From positions 1,178,001-1,242,000 of the forward strand of contig CAXXRM010000005.1 of assembly GCA_963663135.2 (NCBI GenBank): a stretch of 64,000 nt of DNA, written 5' to 3'. This stretch comes from Io17-Chloro-G2 sp963663135. Its GTDB lineage: Bacteria > Chloroflexota > Dehalococcoidia > Lucifugimonadales > UBA3495. How positions within the stretch are numbered: the first letter of the stretch is position 1; the number at the start of each line of letters is the position of its first letter. Shown here one piece after another: positions 49,710 to 58,627 of the stretch. The notes beneath the pieces were generated by a model. It searched no databases, was not told where the DNA came from, and was given only the letters and a program-made list of their open reading frames with translations. Made by a program: the position numbers and the translations under genes.

Positions 49710-51239
49710 CTAATGGCGGAAATGCCTCACACCGGTGAACACCATGGCCAGGTCTGCGTTGTTGGCGGCCTCAATCACTTCCGCGTCGCGGATGGAGCCT
49801 CCGGGTTGAACTATGGCGCTGACGCCGGCTTCCGCGGCCAGTTCGATGTTGTCCGGGAATGGGAAAAACGCGTCGGAGGCAAGTACGCTGTCTTTGGCCT
49901 TGTCTCCCGCCTTGAGTTGGGACAGGTGAACGCTCACCACCCGGTTGGGTTGGCCGGCGCCCATACCCACCAGCGTCCGGTCTTTCACCATGACAATGGC
50001 ATTGGACTTGATGTGCTTGGACGCCTTCCAGGCAAAAGCCAGGTCGGCCAATTGGGCGGCGGTTGGCGCTCGGTTGGTCACCGTATTCCAGGTGGAGGGG
50101 TCTTCATCGATGACGTCCGGGGTTTGGACAAGTATTCCACCGGTGATTGGCCGGAGATCGTACGCCGTTGCCGACACGTTGGGAGACACCTGCAATATCC
50201 GCAGGTTGCGTTTCTTTTTGAGCGTTTCCAGCGCTTCAGGGTCATATCCGGGAGCCACCACCACTTCGTAGAACACCGGCCCCATGGCTTGGGCGGCATC
50301 CGGCGTGACCGTGGTGTTGAATGCCACGATCCCACCAAAGGCGGACACCGTATCCCCTTCGTAGGCGTGCAGGTAGGCTTGGACCTGCTCATCTCGAGAC
50401 GCGAGGCCGCAGGGATTGGAGTGCTTGATTATCGCCACAGTGGGGTCGGCAAAGTCGGAGACGGTTCGCCAGGCTGAGTCGGCATCCATCAGGTTGTTAT
50501 ACGAAAGCTCCGCCCCATGCAACTGAACGGCCCCCGCAATTCCCTGGCCCGGCGCTCCCGGAGCGGCGTACAGGGCGCCCTTCTGGTGGGGATTCTCTCC
50601 GTAACGCAGAGTCGAGACCCTGGTCAGGGACAGCGACAATTCAGCCGGCAGGGGTTCCTCGTCCGCCTGAGAGCCCAGGTAACCAGTTACGGCCGCGTCG
50701 TATACCGCCACGTGGTGGAACGCCTTGGCGGCCAAGCCCCGGCGGTCTTCCAGGGTTAACCCATCGCCCGCTAACTTTCCGGCTACCCATTCATAATCGT
50801 CAGGGTCAACAACCACCGCCACCGACGGGAAGTTCTTGGCGGCGGCGCGAAGCATGGTTGGACCACCGATGTCTATGTTCTCCAGGGCGTCATCCAGCGT
50901 GACTCCGGGTTTGCTAATAGTTGCGACGAAGGGGTAAAGGTTGACTGCGACCAGGTCTATGGGCGTGATCTTATGCTGTTCCAACTCTGCCTGGTGTCCC
51001 GGCAGGTCCCGTCGGGCCAACAAGCCAGCGTGAATCACCGGATGCAACGTCTTGACCCTGCCGTCCAGAATCTCCGGCGACCCCGTCACCTCGGACACCT
51101 GCCGCACCGCCAAACCGCCCTCGTTGGAAAGGGCCTGGTGGGTGCCGCCGGTACTGATAAGGTCGTACCCGGCTGCGGACAGATTGCGGGCGAACTCCAC
51201 GATTCCGGTCTTATCGTAAACGCTGATTAGTGCTCTCAA
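49710..51239 (-). CDS. purH: Bifunctional AICAR transformylase/IMP cyclohydrolase PurH
   Basis: The product is 509 residues, the full length for PurH, which performs the last two steps of IMP synthesis. It starts with TTG; GGAAGGGAAA precedes it, and MRALISVYDKTGIVEFARNL begins exactly there. The IMP cyclohydrolase domain (about 1-190) has STGGTHQAL, VTGSPEILDGRVKTLHPVIHAG and NLYPF. The transformylase domain has LRYGENPHQKGALY, IKHSNPCGLA, KSNAIVMVKD, VGMGAGQPNRVVSVHLS and SDAFFPFPDNIE. It is part of a leftward run purF-purM-purH. Confidence 0.96.
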   Translation of the reverse strand: MRALISVYDKTGIVEFARNLSAAGYDLISTGGTHQALSNEGGLAVRQVSEVTGSPEILDGRVKTLHPVIHAGLLARRDLPGHQAELEQHKITPIDLVAVNLYPFVATISKPGVTLDDALENIDIGGPTMLRAAAKNFPSVAVVVDPDDYEWVAGKLAGDGLTLEDRRGLAAKAFHHVAVYDAAVTGYLGSQADEEPLPAELSLSLTRVSTLRYGENPHQKGALYAAPGAPGQGIAGAVQLHGAELSYNNLMDADSAWRTVSDFADPTVAIIKHSNPCGLASRDEQVQAYLHAYEGDTVSAFGGIVAFNTTVTPDAAQAMGPVFYEVVVAPGYDPEALETLKKKRNLRILQVSPNVSATAYDLRPITGGILVQTPDVIDEDPSTWNTVTNRAPTAAQLADLAFAWKASKHIKSNAIVMVKDRTLVGMGAGQPNRVVSVHLSQLKAGDKAKDSVLASDAFFPFPDNIELAAEAGVSAIVQPGGSIRDAEVIEAANNADLAMVFTGVRHFRH

Positions 51240-51327
51240 TTTCCCTTCCGCCTAACTTTTCTCGCCTTCAAGGTTAGAAGGCCGCACGGCAACAATATAT
51301 TGCTGTAGTAAGCATTGCCGCCGAACG

Positions 51328-52350
51328 CTAAAGTCCCGAGAGCAATACCTGCGGGTCGCCTTCTCTGGGCACGACGCGGCCGACCGCCACCGCACCGGGG
51401 ACCAAATCTTGCACCGCCTTCATGTCCTGCTCCCGGCAAACGGCAACCATACCCAACCCCATGTTGAAGACCTGGTACATTTCTTCCCAGGGGATGTCGC
51501 CGGTCCGCTGAATCAGGTCGAATATGGCCGGCCTCACCCAGGAAAAGGTGTTGAATTCGGCGGCCAACTCGTTGGGGATTACCCCTGGCATCTTGCCGGG
51601 AAGCCCCCCTCCGGTGATGTGGGCCAAGCCGGTCAACAATCCCAACACCGGTTCCAGCAACGGGTAGTAGCAACGATGGCGTATCAACAGCTCTTCGCCC
51701 AGCTTGTGACGCAGATCGTCATAGTGTTGCAGCAACACCGATGGGTTTTGATCGATGTTAAAGACCTGACGGACAAGGGAGAAACCGTTGGTGTGCAGGC
51801 CGCTGGAAGGAATTCCCAGAAGGCAGTCTCCCGATTTTACCTGGGAGGGGTCGATTAGCGCTTGGCGCTCGGCAACTCCCACCACGAATCCCGCAAGGTC
51901 CATGTCGTCAGGACTGTAAAGCCCCGGCATCTGGGCAGTCTCACCGCCGATAAGGGCACACCCGGTCTCACGGCACCCCCAGGCGATTCCCCGCATCAGT
52001 GCGTCTATCCGTTGTTCTTCGAGTTGACCAAATGAGACGTAATCCAGGAAAAAAAGCGGCTTGCCGCCGCGGGTTAAAACGTCGTTGACGTTGAGGGTCA
52101 CCAGGTCCTGTCCGATTGACTCGAAGTGACCCAGGTAACTGGCGATTTTTATCTTGGTCCCCACGCCGTCCACGCTGGCAACGAGGACCGGCTCCCGATA
52201 GCCCGATAGCTGGTAAAGGCCGGCAAACCCTCCCTGCGCGCCCAGCACTTCGGGACCGTGGGTTGCTGACGCAAAGGCCTTGATGCGCTGCTTCACGGCC
52301 TCCATGGCGTCGAGATTGACACCGGAATTTGAATATGCGTTGCTGCTCAA
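51328..52350 (-). CDS. purM: Phosphoribosylaminoimidazole synthetase (AIR synthetase) PurM
   Basis: The product is 340 residues, full length. It starts with TTG after GAGGACAAATCCG. Family features are SVDGVGTKIKIA, DLVTLNVNDVLTRGGKPLFFLDYVS, LIGGETAQMPGLY, LLGIPSSGLHTNGFSLVR and HITGGGLPGKMPGVIP. It closes the imidazole ring of AIR using ATP in de novo purine synthesis. It is followed by purH after 88 bases and preceded by purF after 165 bases. Confidence 0.97.
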   Translation of the reverse strand: MSSNAYSNSGVNLDAMEAVKQRIKAFASATHGPEVLGAQGGFAGLYQLSGYREPVLVASVDGVGTKIKIASYLGHFESIGQDLVTLNVNDVLTRGGKPLFFLDYVSFGQLEEQRIDALMRGIAWGCRETGCALIGGETAQMPGLYSPDDMDLAGFVVGVAERQALIDPSQVKSGDCLLGIPSSGLHTNGFSLVRQVFNIDQNPSVLLQHYDDLRHKLGEELLIRHRCYYPLLEPVLGLLTGLAHITGGGLPGKMPGVIPNELAAEFNTFSWVRPAIFDLIQRTGDIPWEEMYQVFNMGLGMVAVCREQDMKAVQDLVPGAVAVGRVVPREGDPQVLLSGL

Positions 52351-52515
52351 ACGGATTTGTCCTCACCACCCGTGACTGCTGAGAAAGGGTGAGAGATACG
52401 GCTTTGAAGCCAGGCCAAGTTTATCCAAAGGGTAATTCAAGGAGGTCAAGTTGGCAATCGTTCCGGGCTCGCCAGCCCGTCCCCAAGCGGCGGTTGGGAG
52501 GTGGGTAATTGACCG

Positions 52516-53979
52516 TTATCCAGCCTCGGCAGCGTCATTTTCCAAAACTAATTTGGTCAGTTCAAGCTGGACCGGCACCGGGTAGTTGCCGGTGAAGCAG
52601 GCGTCGCAAAACCCACCATTGGAACCGCCAACCACTTCCAGCAAGCCTTGGACGCCCAGGTAGCCCAGGCTGTCCGCGTTGATGATCTCGCGGATCTCCT
52701 CCAGGCTGGAGTTGGCGGCTATCAGCTCCTGGCGAGAGGCCATGTCCACACCCATGTAGCACGGGTTCTTGATTGGCGGTGCGCAAACCCGCATGTGCAC
52801 TTCGCTGGCTCCGGCCCGGCGCAACAGGCTGACCACGTGCGGAGTTGTGGTGCCCCGAACGATGCTATCATCCACAACTACCAGGCGTTTGCCTCTGATC
52901 ACTTCAGTCAACGGATTAAACTTTTGCTGCACTCCCAGGTCCCGGAGACGCTGTTCTGGCTCGATAAAGGTACGTCCCACGTAACGGTTCTTGACCAACC
53001 CTTCGCTGAACGGTATCCCGGACTCGCGGGCGTATCCCACAGCTGCGGCGGTGGACGAATCGGGGATTCCGATTACGAGGTCGGCATCCACCGGATGTTC
53101 TATTGCCAGGCGCGCGCCCAATTCTTGGCGCACTGAGTGGACCAGCTGCCCTCCAAGAACACTGTCGGGACGGGAAAAGTAAATCAACTCGAAGACGCAC
53201 AGGGCCCTCCGTCCCGATCGGCCGGTCCAAGTGGCCGAATGAAACCCATCGCGGTCGATAACGATAGCCTCGCCGGGTTCCAATTCCCGAAGGTAGGTTG
53301 CCCCCAAGTGGTCCAAGGCGCAGCTTTCAGACGCTACAACCCAGCCATCGTTGAGCTGACCCAAACACAATGGCCTGATTCCCATTGGGTCTCGTGCGGC
53401 CATCAAGGTGTCCTTGGTCAAGGCCACCATAGAAAATGCACCTTCCGCTTGGCGCATGCAGGAAAACAATCGCTCCGTCCAGGTCCCGCCCGAAGAATGG
53501 GCCAGCAATAGCCCCAGAATCTCCGAGTCGGTGGTGCTGGTGAAGACGCAGTTCCAATCGGTTTGCAGTTGGGTCTTCAGTTGGGGGGAATTGATGATGT
53601 TGCCGTTGTTTGCCAACGCCAACGGACCCCAATGGGATTGGACCACAATAGGCTGGGCGTTGCAGAGTTGGCTGCTTCCCATCGTGGAATACCGGGTATG
53701 GCCAATGGCCATTTCGCCGGTTAATGGGTAGAAGTCGCGTTCTCGGAAAGTCTGGGTGACCAGTCCCATGTCCGCGTGAACGTTGATGGACTGGCCGTTG
53801 GCGGCGGCTATCCCCGCGCTTTCCTGTCCACGGTGCTGTAGCGCGAATAGTCCGAAAAAGGCCAGGTGGCTGGCGTCTTGCCCCGGTGTATAGACACCGA
53901 CAACACCACACTCCTCTTTCGGGTGGTCGAACGGGAGACCTGCTTCGGAGCTTCTCCCCTGAACCTTCACATTGCCCAT
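52516..53979 (-). CDS. purF: Amidophosphoribosyltransferase PurF
   Basis: The product is 487 residues from the ATG at 53979; an upstream TTG at 54006 is possible and no strong site marks either. It commits PRPP to purine synthesis. The N-terminal glutaminase nucleophile is C24 (EECGVVGVY), exposed after removal of a propeptide of about 23 residues. The PRPP motif is VVVDDSIVRGTTTPH. The cysteines in PCYMGVDM and FCDACFTGNY fit the [4Fe-4S] cluster of the Bacillus-type enzyme. It heads the purF-purM-purH run. Confidence 0.96.
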   Translation of the reverse strand: MGNVKVQGRSSEAGLPFDHPKEECGVVGVYTPGQDASHLAFFGLFALQHRGQESAGIAAANGQSINVHADMGLVTQTFRERDFYPLTGEMAIGHTRYSTMGSSQLCNAQPIVVQSHWGPLALANNGNIINSPQLKTQLQTDWNCVFTSTTDSEILGLLLAHSSGGTWTERLFSCMRQAEGAFSMVALTKDTLMAARDPMGIRPLCLGQLNDGWVVASESCALDHLGATYLRELEPGEAIVIDRDGFHSATWTGRSGRRALCVFELIYFSRPDSVLGGQLVHSVRQELGARLAIEHPVDADLVIGIPDSSTAAAVGYARESGIPFSEGLVKNRYVGRTFIEPEQRLRDLGVQQKFNPLTEVIRGKRLVVVDDSIVRGTTTPHVVSLLRRAGASEVHMRVCAPPIKNPCYMGVDMASRQELIAANSSLEEIREIINADSLGYLGVQGLLEVVGGSNGGFCDACFTGNYPVPVQLELTKLVLENDAAEAG

Positions 53980-54348
53980 TCTAGGTGGTCGCCAGCCGCC
54001 GGTCAACCAGGCGGGGCGTTGCGGTTTGGAAAACCCAGTCTTCAGGATGCGGGCGGCTGTGGCTCGGTTGGGCCGGTGACCCGTTGCACTTGGTTGTCAC
54101 TCTAACTCGGCCCTCCATCTTCATGTTGAACCTCACTTCAATTCCCGCTCCGGCGGAGCGATGGCTTTGAAACCTTAGCGCGACTACATTGCCCCGGTCC
54201 TGCCTGCGTGAGACGGTGTGTCTGTACCCAGAGCGCGGTTTTGGCGCACTGCCACTGTAGGTTAGTCTTCGCTCCGGTCCCAAAATGACAGGACTAGATT
54301 GCTTCAGAACCCCAGCCCGGGATTGCCCCCTCGGCCGCCTCCAGAATT
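53980..54348. other. Gap between purF and jag
   Basis: All flanking genes point left, so the purF promoter should lie here. I see no clear -35/-10 pair, no intrinsic terminator after jag, and no RNA gene. A 100-codon leftward frame (53981-54283) rich in Arg, Ser and Pro has no family features and is not called. Confidence 0.4.
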
Positions 54349-54990
54349 CTAGTCTCGTTTGGGGGAAATGGTTACTTTACGGTCGTCTCCAACTCCTGTG
54401 CTCTGAGTGGTGACGCCGGGATGATCGGTCAGAGCGGTGTGTACTATGCGCCGGTCGGCGGCGGTCATGGGCTCCAGGGTTATACTGCGGCTGGATTGTA
54501 CGACCCGACTGGCAACCTTGGACGCCATTTCCCGCAGGGAGGTTTCCCGCCGCTGGCGGTACCGTTCCACGTCCAACATCACCCGCACGCCGTCTCCGAA
54601 CTTCCGTCGAACAATCATGTTGACCAGGAATTGAAGCGCAGCGAGGGTTTGGCCCCGGCGGCCAATCAGGAGCCCGGAATCCTCACCTTCCAAATCAATC
54701 ACCGGCCCGCCCACATCGGGGTCGTCGGCGGCCCGCAACGTACGGCTGACGTTGACGCCGGCGGCCTCCAGAATACGGCTGACTGTTTCCACAGCAAAGG
54801 CAGCGGCGCTGGGTCCCTCGGTAATCTTGGTGACTTTGACTCGAGCAAACTCCGCGCCGATGCCCAAGAATCCTGCTTTGCCTCTACTTAGTATTTCGAC
54901 CTCGGCCTCGTCGCGGTCGACTTCTAGCTCTTTCAGCGCCAGCTCTATGGCTTCTTCGACGGTTCGGGCGCTCATGATTCGTTCTTCCAT
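54349..54990 (-). CDS. jag: Jag/KhpB RNA-binding protein
   Basis: The product is 213 residues. It has the Jag N-terminal domain (TVEEAIELALKELEVDRDEAEVEILS, RGKAGFLGIGAE), a KH domain (DSGLLIGRRGQTLAALQFLVNMIV) and a C-terminal R3H domain (REMASKVASRVVQSSRSITLEPMTAADRRIVHTALTDHPG). It binds RNA and affects cell elongation and division in other bacteria. GGAGACGCAGCAAG precedes the ATG at 54990, which lies 107 bases inside the yidC 3' end; an ATG five codons later still overlaps. Position after yidC is conserved in many bacteria. Confidence 0.94.
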   Translation of the reverse strand: MEERIMSARTVEEAIELALKELEVDRDEAEVEILSRGKAGFLGIGAEFARVKVTKITEGPSAAAFAVETVSRILEAAGVNVSRTLRAADDPDVGGPVIDLEGEDSGLLIGRRGQTLAALQFLVNMIVRRKFGDGVRVMLDVERYRQRRETSLREMASKVASRVVQSSRSITLEPMTAADRRIVHTALTDHPGVTTQSTGVGDDRKVTISPKRD

Positions 54991-55843
54991 CTTGCTGCGT
55001 CTCCTGGGACGGAGTTTCCCCCACTGGCTGGGCCGGGGCTGGCTGGGGCGTCGGCTTGGGAAACAGGGGGAACAAAGGACCCCATCCGGTTATGAAGTAT
55101 TGTATGGCTACGCCGATAACGTTGGAAACGATCCAATAAAGAGAAAGCCCGCTCGGGAAGGTTAGGGAAAAGAACCCGATCATTAGCGGCATCATCCACA
55201 GCATCATGACCTGGTTGGACTGTTGCCTGGGGTCCGGCGAGGGCAGTATGGTCATTTTCTGCTGTACCCAGGTGGTGGCAAAGACCAGGACCGGGATGAC
55301 TATGTTGGTTGGGTCAGTTTCGGCTAGGTCCAACCACAGGAAGCCCGGATCCAGGGGAGCAGCGGCGAAGGCGAGCGAGAAAGGCGCCACGGGATAGATT
55401 TTCTCTGCCAGCCCGACCAACTTTTCCGGCCCGGTAAAGAGGGTTTGCACCAACACCCGGAACAACCCGAACAATATAGGCATCTGAATGATCATAGGCC
55501 CCAGGCAGCCGATGGGGCTCACACCGGCCTCCCGGTAGATGCGCATAGTTTCCTGGGAAATCCGCGCCCGGTCCCGGGCGTACCTGTCCTGCACCTCTTT
55601 GACCTTGGGTTGGAGGGTGCTCATGGCCCGCATTTGGTGAAGCTGTTTCAGGGTCAACGGAAGGGTGACCAATCGAATGACGACGGTCAACAGGATGATG
55701 GCAATACCCATCTGGTTGCCGCACACTACGTACAGCAGCATCAAGGCATTGAGCGTGGGGCGGATGATGAACTCGGTCCACGGGTTGAAGCCGGCGAGGA
55801 CCAAATCTCCCAAAATTGTTGACAATAACCAGAGAGGTTCCAA
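54884..55843 (-). CDS. yidC: Membrane protein insertase YidC/Oxa1
   Basis: The product is 319 residues starting with TTG after GGTAGGTAAC. It lacks the large periplasmic domain of Gram-negative YidC, so it is the short Oxa1 type. The conserved Arg is in IILLTVVIRLVTLPLTLKQL, followed by the cytosolic coiled-coil loop (LQPKVKEVQDRYARDRARISQETMRIYREAGV) and PIGCLGPMIIQMPILFGLFRVLVQ. Later segments are IVIPVLVFATTWVQQKMT and MMLWMMPLMIGFFSLTFPSGLSLYWIVSNV. A basic C-terminal tail (RRRSHRAGAERARSRPRRGR) probably touches the ribosome and is encoded by the part that overlaps jag. Confidence 0.95.
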   Translation of the reverse strand: MEPLWLLSTILGDLVLAGFNPWTEFIIRPTLNALMLLYVVCGNQMGIAIILLTVVIRLVTLPLTLKQLHQMRAMSTLQPKVKEVQDRYARDRARISQETMRIYREAGVSPIGCLGPMIIQMPILFGLFRVLVQTLFTGPEKLVGLAEKIYPVAPFSLAFAAAPLDPGFLWLDLAETDPTNIVIPVLVFATTWVQQKMTILPSPDPRQQSNQVMMLWMMPLMIGFFSLTFPSGLSLYWIVSNVIGVAIQYFITGWGPLFPLFPKPTPQPAPAQPVGETPSQETQQDGRTNHERPNRRRSHRAGAERARSRPRRGRGRNTK

Positions 55844-55886
55844 GTTACCTACCGCTTACCCGGCCGATTAACCAGGACATTCGGAA

Positions 55887-57254
55887 CTAGTCGCACTGTT
55901 GCTCCTCCGTGTGGAGACACCAGATCTGCTTTCGAGACGCAAGGTCCAAACGGGTTACCGTGCTGTCTTCGGCCCCCACGAAGATAGAGTCTCCGGCAAG
56001 GGTTATGGGGGCAAGGATATCGGCGTCCCTTGGGGTCGGGGAATAAATCACCCGCTGCAGGCCAATGTCGCGGGATGTGGGGTCGAGGACGCTGATGGTC
56101 CCGTTTTTGCCGGCAACTACCAGCCCGTGGGTGGTTAACAGCGGCGTGGAAACGATCGGCGAGCCCATGTCATGCTTCCACAGCAGGTTACCGCCGCTGT
56201 CGAGGGCGTAGATATTACCGTCCATTGAGGGCGCAAAGATCGTTGACCCGTTGGTCACGGCCCCAGCCCAAAACCAATTGTCGCCTTCCACGGTCCAACG
56301 AACGCTGCCGTCCCGGATATTAAGCGAGTACAGCTTTGTGTCGAAAGAACCGGCGATGACCTGGTCCCGGAATACCAACGGGCGGCCGGCCACTACCCCA
56401 CCGGTTGCGAATTCCCACTTTTTTTCGCCCGAGTCCAGGAACACCGCGTAGATATTATTGTCATGAGAACCAAAGTAGATTACGCCGTCCCGAACGGTAG
56501 GCGTGGACCAAATTTTGTCGCCGGCTTGGAACGGGAACCCTTCCCGAATCCGTCCGTTGGCGGCGTCATAGGCGTAGAGGCTTCCATCCTCGGACCCCAC
56601 GAGTATGGAATTAGTGGACCGGTCAAGCACCGGGGAAGCAACCAATTCGGTCTGCAGCTTTCGTTGGCCTTCAGGCCGGCGCCATCCGATTTTGGCTTCC
56701 TTGCGGGGAACGCCGGTGGAGGGGTCGGCGGCATACAAAAAGCCGTCGGCCTCGTTGGGTGTGCCCAATACCTCTACTTCGGTGGGTGGAACGCCTAAGG
56801 ATTGCAATCGGTTTGCTTCTTCTGCCAGGGGAGTTTCTCCCAAGGCGTACACATATCCGTCAATTGCGGCAAAGTAGATTCTGGAGCCTTTGATGGAATA
56901 AGCCACTCCCGATTCCCGGGTTGTTGGATTGAATCCGCGGGCCGTCACCGAATTTTGGCCGACCTCGGTGATCGGAAACTCCCCCTGGTTGGCCCCACTC
57001 CGGATCTCCAGGATGTCACCGGCCAGCACGCCGGCCTCGTCGAAGTCGGCGCTGGGGTCAGTGAAACCGCTGCTGGAAGTAGAAGTCACGCCATCATTGC
57101 CCGTAGTAATAGTCAGCCCGTGGGCGATTAGCGGCGGCCTGTATCCCCCCTCCAGACCCAGGTCTTGCTCGCGGTTAAAGCACCCGGTCAGCGCCAGCAA
57201 CGCCGCGCCAACCAGCAACACTCCGAGCGTCCGGGTAATCCGCCTGGACCACAT
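55887..57254 (-). CDS. PQQ-like beta-propeller lipoprotein
   Basis: The product is 455 residues from the ATG at 57254, whose A is shared with the TAA of the preceding gene (TAATG), so the two are coupled; GGGAGATACCCGGTA precedes it. A signal peptide ends in a lipobox LALTGC. Propeller blades with repeated aspartate/tryptophan signatures follow: YVYALGE, SLYAYDAANGRI, NIYAVFLDSGEKKWEF, KLYSLNIRDGSVRW, NIYALDSGGNLLW. Family relatives include BamB and other exported scaffold proteins. Its place between yidD and yidC suggests a link with protein export or membrane assembly, but no enzyme role is visible (no quinoprotein ligands were identified). Confidence 0.85.
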   Translation of the reverse strand: MWSRRITRTLGVLLVGAALLALTGCFNREQDLGLEGGYRPPLIAHGLTITTGNDGVTSTSSSGFTDPSADFDEAGVLAGDILEIRSGANQGEFPITEVGQNSVTARGFNPTTRESGVAYSIKGSRIYFAAIDGYVYALGETPLAEEANRLQSLGVPPTEVEVLGTPNEADGFLYAADPSTGVPRKEAKIGWRRPEGQRKLQTELVASPVLDRSTNSILVGSEDGSLYAYDAANGRIREGFPFQAGDKIWSTPTVRDGVIYFGSHDNNIYAVFLDSGEKKWEFATGGVVAGRPLVFRDQVIAGSFDTKLYSLNIRDGSVRWTVEGDNWFWAGAVTNGSTIFAPSMDGNIYALDSGGNLLWKHDMGSPIVSTPLLTTHGLVVAGKNGTISVLDPTSRDIGLQRVIYSPTPRDADILAPITLAGDSIFVGAEDSTVTRLDLASRKQIWCLHTEEQQCD

Positions 57255-57826
57255 TACCGGGTATCTCCCAATGGCCGGAAGGTCCACTTGCTCGCCGGAG
57301 GTCCAAACCCATCGTCCTCGAGCACTTTCAGTTCCCCTTGTTTGGTCGTCACATAAACGGTCACCACGTCATCGGTCAAAACCGACACCGGCGACCCGTC
57401 CGCGTGAGCTTGTGCCAAGGTCCCGTTGGCCCCCCGGATCACTCTGAGGTCGCTGCCGGAGATTGAGGTAACCACCAACTGTTCGCTTCCCAAGACAATC
57501 GTCTGCCCAGTGAACAACGCGCTGCCACCGGTCACCGTCAGCGTGGTATCCGACTCGGAAAAGGGCAGCCCTTCGCTGACCACTACCCGGCTCTCCTGCA
57601 GCTGGCTGCTGACTGCAGCGGGCGACCAACCCTTGCTGGCGCCTTCCAGACGGTCTCCGGTGCACGCGGACAAACCGACCAATAACCCAATAACCAGCGC
57701 GGGCGCCCACCGCTGTAAGGCCCGGGTGCCGCCCAATGGCCAGATGTGAGTCCGACAGTAACGGGCCAAGGCGTTCTTACCCTGGCCGCAGGCGACAAAG
57801 GAAACCCATGGAGCAATAACGGTCAT
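57254..57826 (-). CDS. Putative lipoprotein paired with the beta-propeller protein
   Basis: The product is about 190 residues from the ATG at 57826; a TTG at 57835 overlaps the yidD stop (TTGA) and is the alternative. The first 50 residues end in a hydrophobic segment with a lipobox (LLVGLSACTG). The long polar N-terminal lead is unusual, so the true start may be internal. The rest (TTLTVTGGSALFTGQTIVLGSE, LVVTSISGSDLRVIRGANGT) is beta-rich and similar in wording to residues 50-130 of the next protein (ILEIRSGANQGEFPITEVGQ), suggesting a shared surface domain. The end (GELKVLEDDGFGPPASKWTFRPLG) resembles a partial propeller blade. No known function. Confidence 0.65.
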   Translation of the reverse strand: MTVIAPWVSFVACGQGKNALARYCRTHIWPLGGTRALQRWAPALVIGLLVGLSACTGDRLEGASKGWSPAAVSSQLQESRVVVSEGLPFSESDTTLTVTGGSALFTGQTIVLGSEQLVVTSISGSDLRVIRGANGTLAQAHADGSPVSVLTDDVVTVYVTTKQGELKVLEDDGFGPPASKWTFRPLGDTR

Positions 57827-57831
57827 ACCTT

Positions 57832-58041
57832 TCAAGGAACCGGGTCGTACCCTTTACCACCCCAGGGATTGCACCGGACGAGCCGCCACAACCCCATCCA
57901 GCCGCCTTTGACCACTCCATATTTCATCAAGGCGTCTTGGAAGTAATGGGAGCACGTAGGGGCGAACCGGCAGGCGGAAGGTAGGTAGGGTGAAACAGCT
58001 TGTTGGTAAATCCTGATGGCCCAAATCGCCGTGAGTTTCAT
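57832..58041 (-). CDS. yidD: Membrane protein insertion efficiency factor YidD
   Basis: The product is 69 residues. The family core is LTAIWAIRIYQQAVSPYLPS, CRFAPTCSHYFQDALMKYGV and GGWMGLWRLVRCNPWGGKGYDPVP, with three conserved Cys. It is a small amphipathic membrane-associated protein that aids YidC. Its ATG overlaps the rnpA stop as ATGA, implying coupled translation. Confidence 0.95.
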   Translation of the reverse strand: MKLTAIWAIRIYQQAVSPYLPSACRFAPTCSHYFQDALMKYGVVKGGWMGLWRLVRCNPWGGKGYDPVP

Positions 58042-58412
58042 CGGTCAGTTTCTGCTGCGGGAGTGACGGGACAAAGTTGGGCTCGTCGGGCCAAATTGGT
58101 GCGGCTGAACAAATCGTTGGTAGCCTGCTTTATCTCTTGGTAGTTGGCCCGGCGCACATTGGTGCGAGCGATTAAGACTGCGTCCCAGCCAGGTTTCACG
58201 GGAGTGGACCGAACTGCTTCCCGCAATCTACGTTTCACCAAGTTCCTAGCTACGGCGTTCCCGATCCTCTTGCTAACCACAAAGCAAAAACGGCTCCTGC
58301 TAAGGCCGTTGGAAAGATACCGGATCACGAGGAGGCGGTTGGCCGTGCTTCTCCCGTCACGATGGATTTCCGCGATGCGGGAACCCTCAGTTAGGCGGGA
58401 TCTCTGTTGCAT
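58038..58412 (-). CDS. rnpA: Ribonuclease P protein component RnpA
   Basis: The product is 124 residues from the ATG at 58412; a TTG three codons upstream is possible. It has the basic RNR region FCFVVSKRIGNAVARNLVKRRLREAVR and the helix at VLIARTNVRRANYQEIKQATNDLF. It binds the catalytic P RNA to mature tRNA 5' ends. It lies 23 bases after rpmH and overlaps yidD by 4 bases, the standard bacterial arrangement. Confidence 0.95.
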   Translation of the reverse strand: MQQRSRLTEGSRIAEIHRDGRSTANRLLVIRYLSNGLSRSRFCFVVSKRIGNAVARNLVKRRLREAVRSTPVKPGWDAVLIARTNVRRANYQEIKQATNDLFSRTNLARRAQLCPVTPAAETDR

Positions 58413-58435
58413 GACCGCCAACCATCAGAAGCCGA

Positions 58436-58573
58436 TTAAACGGTCAGCTTGTGTCTGCCCTTGAAACGCCGCCTCCGCAGGACGGCGCGTCCATCTGAGG
58501 TGCTGGAGCGGGACCGGTACCCGTGGACGCGAGAACGCCGACGTTTTTTAGGTTGATAAGTGCGTTTAGGCAT
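58436..58573 (-). CDS. rpmH: 50S ribosomal protein L34
   Basis: A 45-residue highly basic protein: MPKRTYQPKKRRRSRVHGYR, then SRSSTSDGRAVLRRRRFKGR and HKLTV. The MKRTYQPxxxRRxRxHGFRxRMxTxxGRxVLxRRRxKGR pattern of L34 is clear. It lies directly upstream of rnpA, as in most bacteria, and has a strong promoter 25 bases upstream. The length is normal for the family. Confidence 0.97.
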   Translation of the reverse strand: MPKRTYQPKKRRRSRVHGYRSRSSTSDGRAVLRRRRFKGRHKLTV

Positions 58574-58597
58574 GTGATTCAGTCATAAGGCTTGTGA

Positions 58598-58627
58598 ATT
58601 ATAGGGGTTGGCAAAAACCTAAGTCAA
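58598..58627 (-). promoter_or_regulatory. Promoter of rpmH-rnpA-yidD
   Basis: Read leftward: TTGACT (58627-58622), an 18-base spacer, TATAAT (58603-58598), 25 bases before the rpmH ATG. Five of six -35 matches and a perfect -10, giving a very short leader. Confidence 0.85.
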
